The translations under genes were made by a program, and so were the position numbers. This document shows, piece after piece, positions 4,748 through 5,311 of a stretch of DNA of 5,311 nucleotides (its first letter is position 1; every line of letters begins with the position of its first letter). The stretch comes from an uncultured cyanobacterium (GTDB lineage: Bacteria; Cyanobacteriota; Vampirovibrionia; Gastranaerophilales; Gastranaerophilaceae). The stretch lies in the NCBI GenBank assembly GCA_947073895.1, contig CAMTNN010000117.1:1-5311 (forward strand), read 5' to 3'. Under the pieces are notes generated by a model, which made no database searches, had not been told where the DNA came from, and worked only from the letters and a program-made list of their open reading frames with translations.

Positions 4748-4791
4748 CCTTATTTATGTGTTTAAATAAGGTGCGGAAAACCGCACCTTAT
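4748..4791 (-). promoter_or_regulatory. Hairpin between rpmF and plsX, possible terminator-antiterminator pair
   Basis: On the minus strand 4791-4781 pairs perfectly with 4776-4766 (11 bp, GC-rich core GGTGCGG/CCGCACC, TTTT loop), starting six bases after the rpmF stop. The tail TTAAAC is only weakly U-rich, so termination would be partial. A second perfect stem, 4771-4763 (CCTTATTTA) with 4756-4748 (TAAATAAGG), uses the base of the first stem and cannot form together with it. The layout could set the ratio of L32 to PlsX, or the first stem could simply protect the rpmF message end. The pairings are seen; regulation is inferred. Confidence 0.5.
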
Positions 4792-4796
4792 AACAA

Positions 4797-5114
4797 TTAT
4801 TCTTCAGTTTTTTCTTCAACAACTTCTTCAGCTTTAACTTCTTCTACAGGAGCTTCAACTGCTTCAGCTTTTTTTGTTGATTTTTTAGCTTTTTTAGTTT
4901 CTTTAACTTCTTCTGCTTTAGCTTCTTCAACGAAACCTTCTGCTTTCTTAGAAACCACTTTACCTTTGTATGTTCCGCATGCTGTGCATACAGTATGAGC
5001 TAACGCAACTGCTCCACAGTTAGGACATTTAACTGTAGTAGGTTTTGTAGCTTTCCAATTTGATCTTCTTTTTCCTTGAGCACTATGCCCTGTTCTTTTC
5101 TTAGGTACTGCCAT
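4797..5114 (-). CDS. rpmF: 50S ribosomal protein L32 with a long charged C-terminal tail
   Basis: L32 is a small zinc-binding protein of the large ribosomal subunit. Residues 1-57 are a standard L32: MAVPKKRTGHSAQGKRRSNW at the start, then a four-cysteine zinc ribbon with Cys30-Pro-Asn-Cys33 and Cys43-Thr-Ala-Cys46, ending in GTYKGKVV. Usual L32 proteins stop near 55-65 residues; this one runs to 105. The extra part (58-105) is low-complexity Lys/Glu/Ala/Val with two related blocks (VEEAKAEEVKE at 62-72 and VEEVKAEEVVEE at 90-101) flanking a lysine-rich middle (KKAKKSTKK, 74-82). ATG 5114 is supported by AAGGAAG (5130-5124), nine bases upstream. The frame is intact and the tail has the same AT-rich codon style, so it looks native. 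It lies 43 bp after the DUF177 gene, the usual order. Confidence 0.95.
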   Translation of the reverse strand: MAVPKKRTGHSAQGKRRSNWKATKPTTVKCPNCGAVALAHTVCTACGTYKGKVVSKKAEGFVEEAKAEEVKETKKAKKSTKKAEAVEAPVEEVKAEEVVEEKTEE

Positions 5115-5140
5115 TTCTTATATCTTCCTTTCTAGTTGTA

Positions 5141-5168
5141 AATATATTTTGGGTTAATTAATTTTCAC
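5141..5168 (-). promoter_or_regulatory. Possible weak promoter ahead of rpmF
   Basis: On the minus strand GTGAAA (5168-5163), 16 bases and TATATT (5146-5141) could start transcription near 5134, shortly before the rpmF ribosome site. The -35 box is poor and overlaps the end of the DUF177 gene. Co-transcription with that gene is at least as likely. Confidence 0.25.
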
Positions 5169-5311
5169 GTTCTATCTTGATATTCTTAAATACGTCCATA
5201 CGTTCATCGTGGATTTTCATATTTTCATCAGACATAAACATGTCTTCATTACAATTTATACCACAAACCTTTTTATTTGGTAAAGCTAATATTACAGATT
5301 GATACAATAAG
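5158..5311 (-). CDS. DUF177/YceD-like protein, C-terminal 50 residues (start outside the window)
   Basis: A minus-strand frame enters at the right edge (first whole codon 5310-5308) and ends at TAA 5160-5158. It is too short to stand out by length, but its content fits the C-terminus of the DUF177 (YceD) family: LLYQSVILALPNKKVCGINC, with a hydrophobic strand, a Pro and a CxxxC pair (visible residues 16 and 20), then HDERMDVFKNI (visible residues 34-44), matching the usual DpR-x-x-x-L ending. DUF177 genes commonly sit immediately upstream of rpmF, and this one does. The YceD homologue has been linked to 23S rRNA accumulation, so a ribosome-assembly role is likely. The second Cys pair that many members carry after the first is not visible here. 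Family call rests on motif plus position. Confidence 0.75.
   Translation of the reverse strand, partial: LLYQSVILALPNKKVCGINCNEDMFMSDENMKIHDERMDVFKNIKIEREN

Noticed and set aside
4501..4998. A 165-codon open frame on the plus strand
   Set aside because: It runs opposite plsX and the rpmF tail. Its Ser/Thr/Ala-rich second half simply mirrors the Lys/Glu/Ala repeat codons of the L32 tail.
1..5311. CRISPR array, tRNA, rRNA or known riboswitch
   Set aside because: No evenly spaced direct repeats, tRNA-like cloverleaf with CCA-proximal stem, rRNA signature or recognised riboswitch core was seen on either strand.

Overview
The window is AT-rich DNA from a low-GC bacterium. Its right four-fifths is a conserved housekeeping block on the minus strand, in transcription order: DUF177/YceD-like protein (5' end cut by the window edge), rpmF (ribosomal protein L32), plsX, fabH, fabD, fabG. 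DUF177-rpmF-plsX-fab order is widespread in bacteria, so it does not name the organism. AT-rich codon use, the form of L32 (four-cysteine zinc site, MAVPKKRTGHSAQGKRRSNWK-type N-terminus) and its long Lys/Glu/Ala tail would suit an uncultured gut lineage such as Gastranaerophilales ('Melainabacteria') or a Firmicute. This is a low-confidence inference.

The block appears to form two transcription units. The first is DUF177-rpmF-plsX. It has a strong 11-bp hairpin between rpmF and plsX that could act as an attenuator, and it ends at a strong intrinsic terminator (3622-3652). The second is fabH-fabD-fabG, started by an extended -10 promoter (3575-3583) and closed by a textbook terminator right after fabG (817-842). 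Together the enzymes load malonyl onto ACP (FabD), start fatty acid synthesis (FabH), carry out the first reduction (FabG) and divert acyl-ACP to phospholipid (PlsX). acpP and fabF, often found next to fabG, are absent here.

The left end (1-815) is different and is the most interesting part. A hypothetical gene (1-240, minus, cut by the edge) diverges from a 72-residue XRE-family regulator (329-547, plus). Their promoters overlap, and the regulator seems to be leaderless, with a perfect 10-bp palindrome over its -10.

Behind the regulator, 548-810 is a compact, unrecognised locus. It has a near-consensus promoter, a 25-codon ORF for a hydrophobic peptide with a perfect Shine-Dalgarno held in a hairpin loop, and a 19-bp inverted repeat joining the 5' and 3' ends of the transcript. 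There is also a 3' terminator-like hairpin that competes with that repeat, an opposing promoter, and an intrinsic terminator for the opposite strand inside the ORF. This is the layout expected of a type I toxin-antitoxin module (toxin mRNA plus cis-antisense RNA). The assignment is an inference from sequence layout only.
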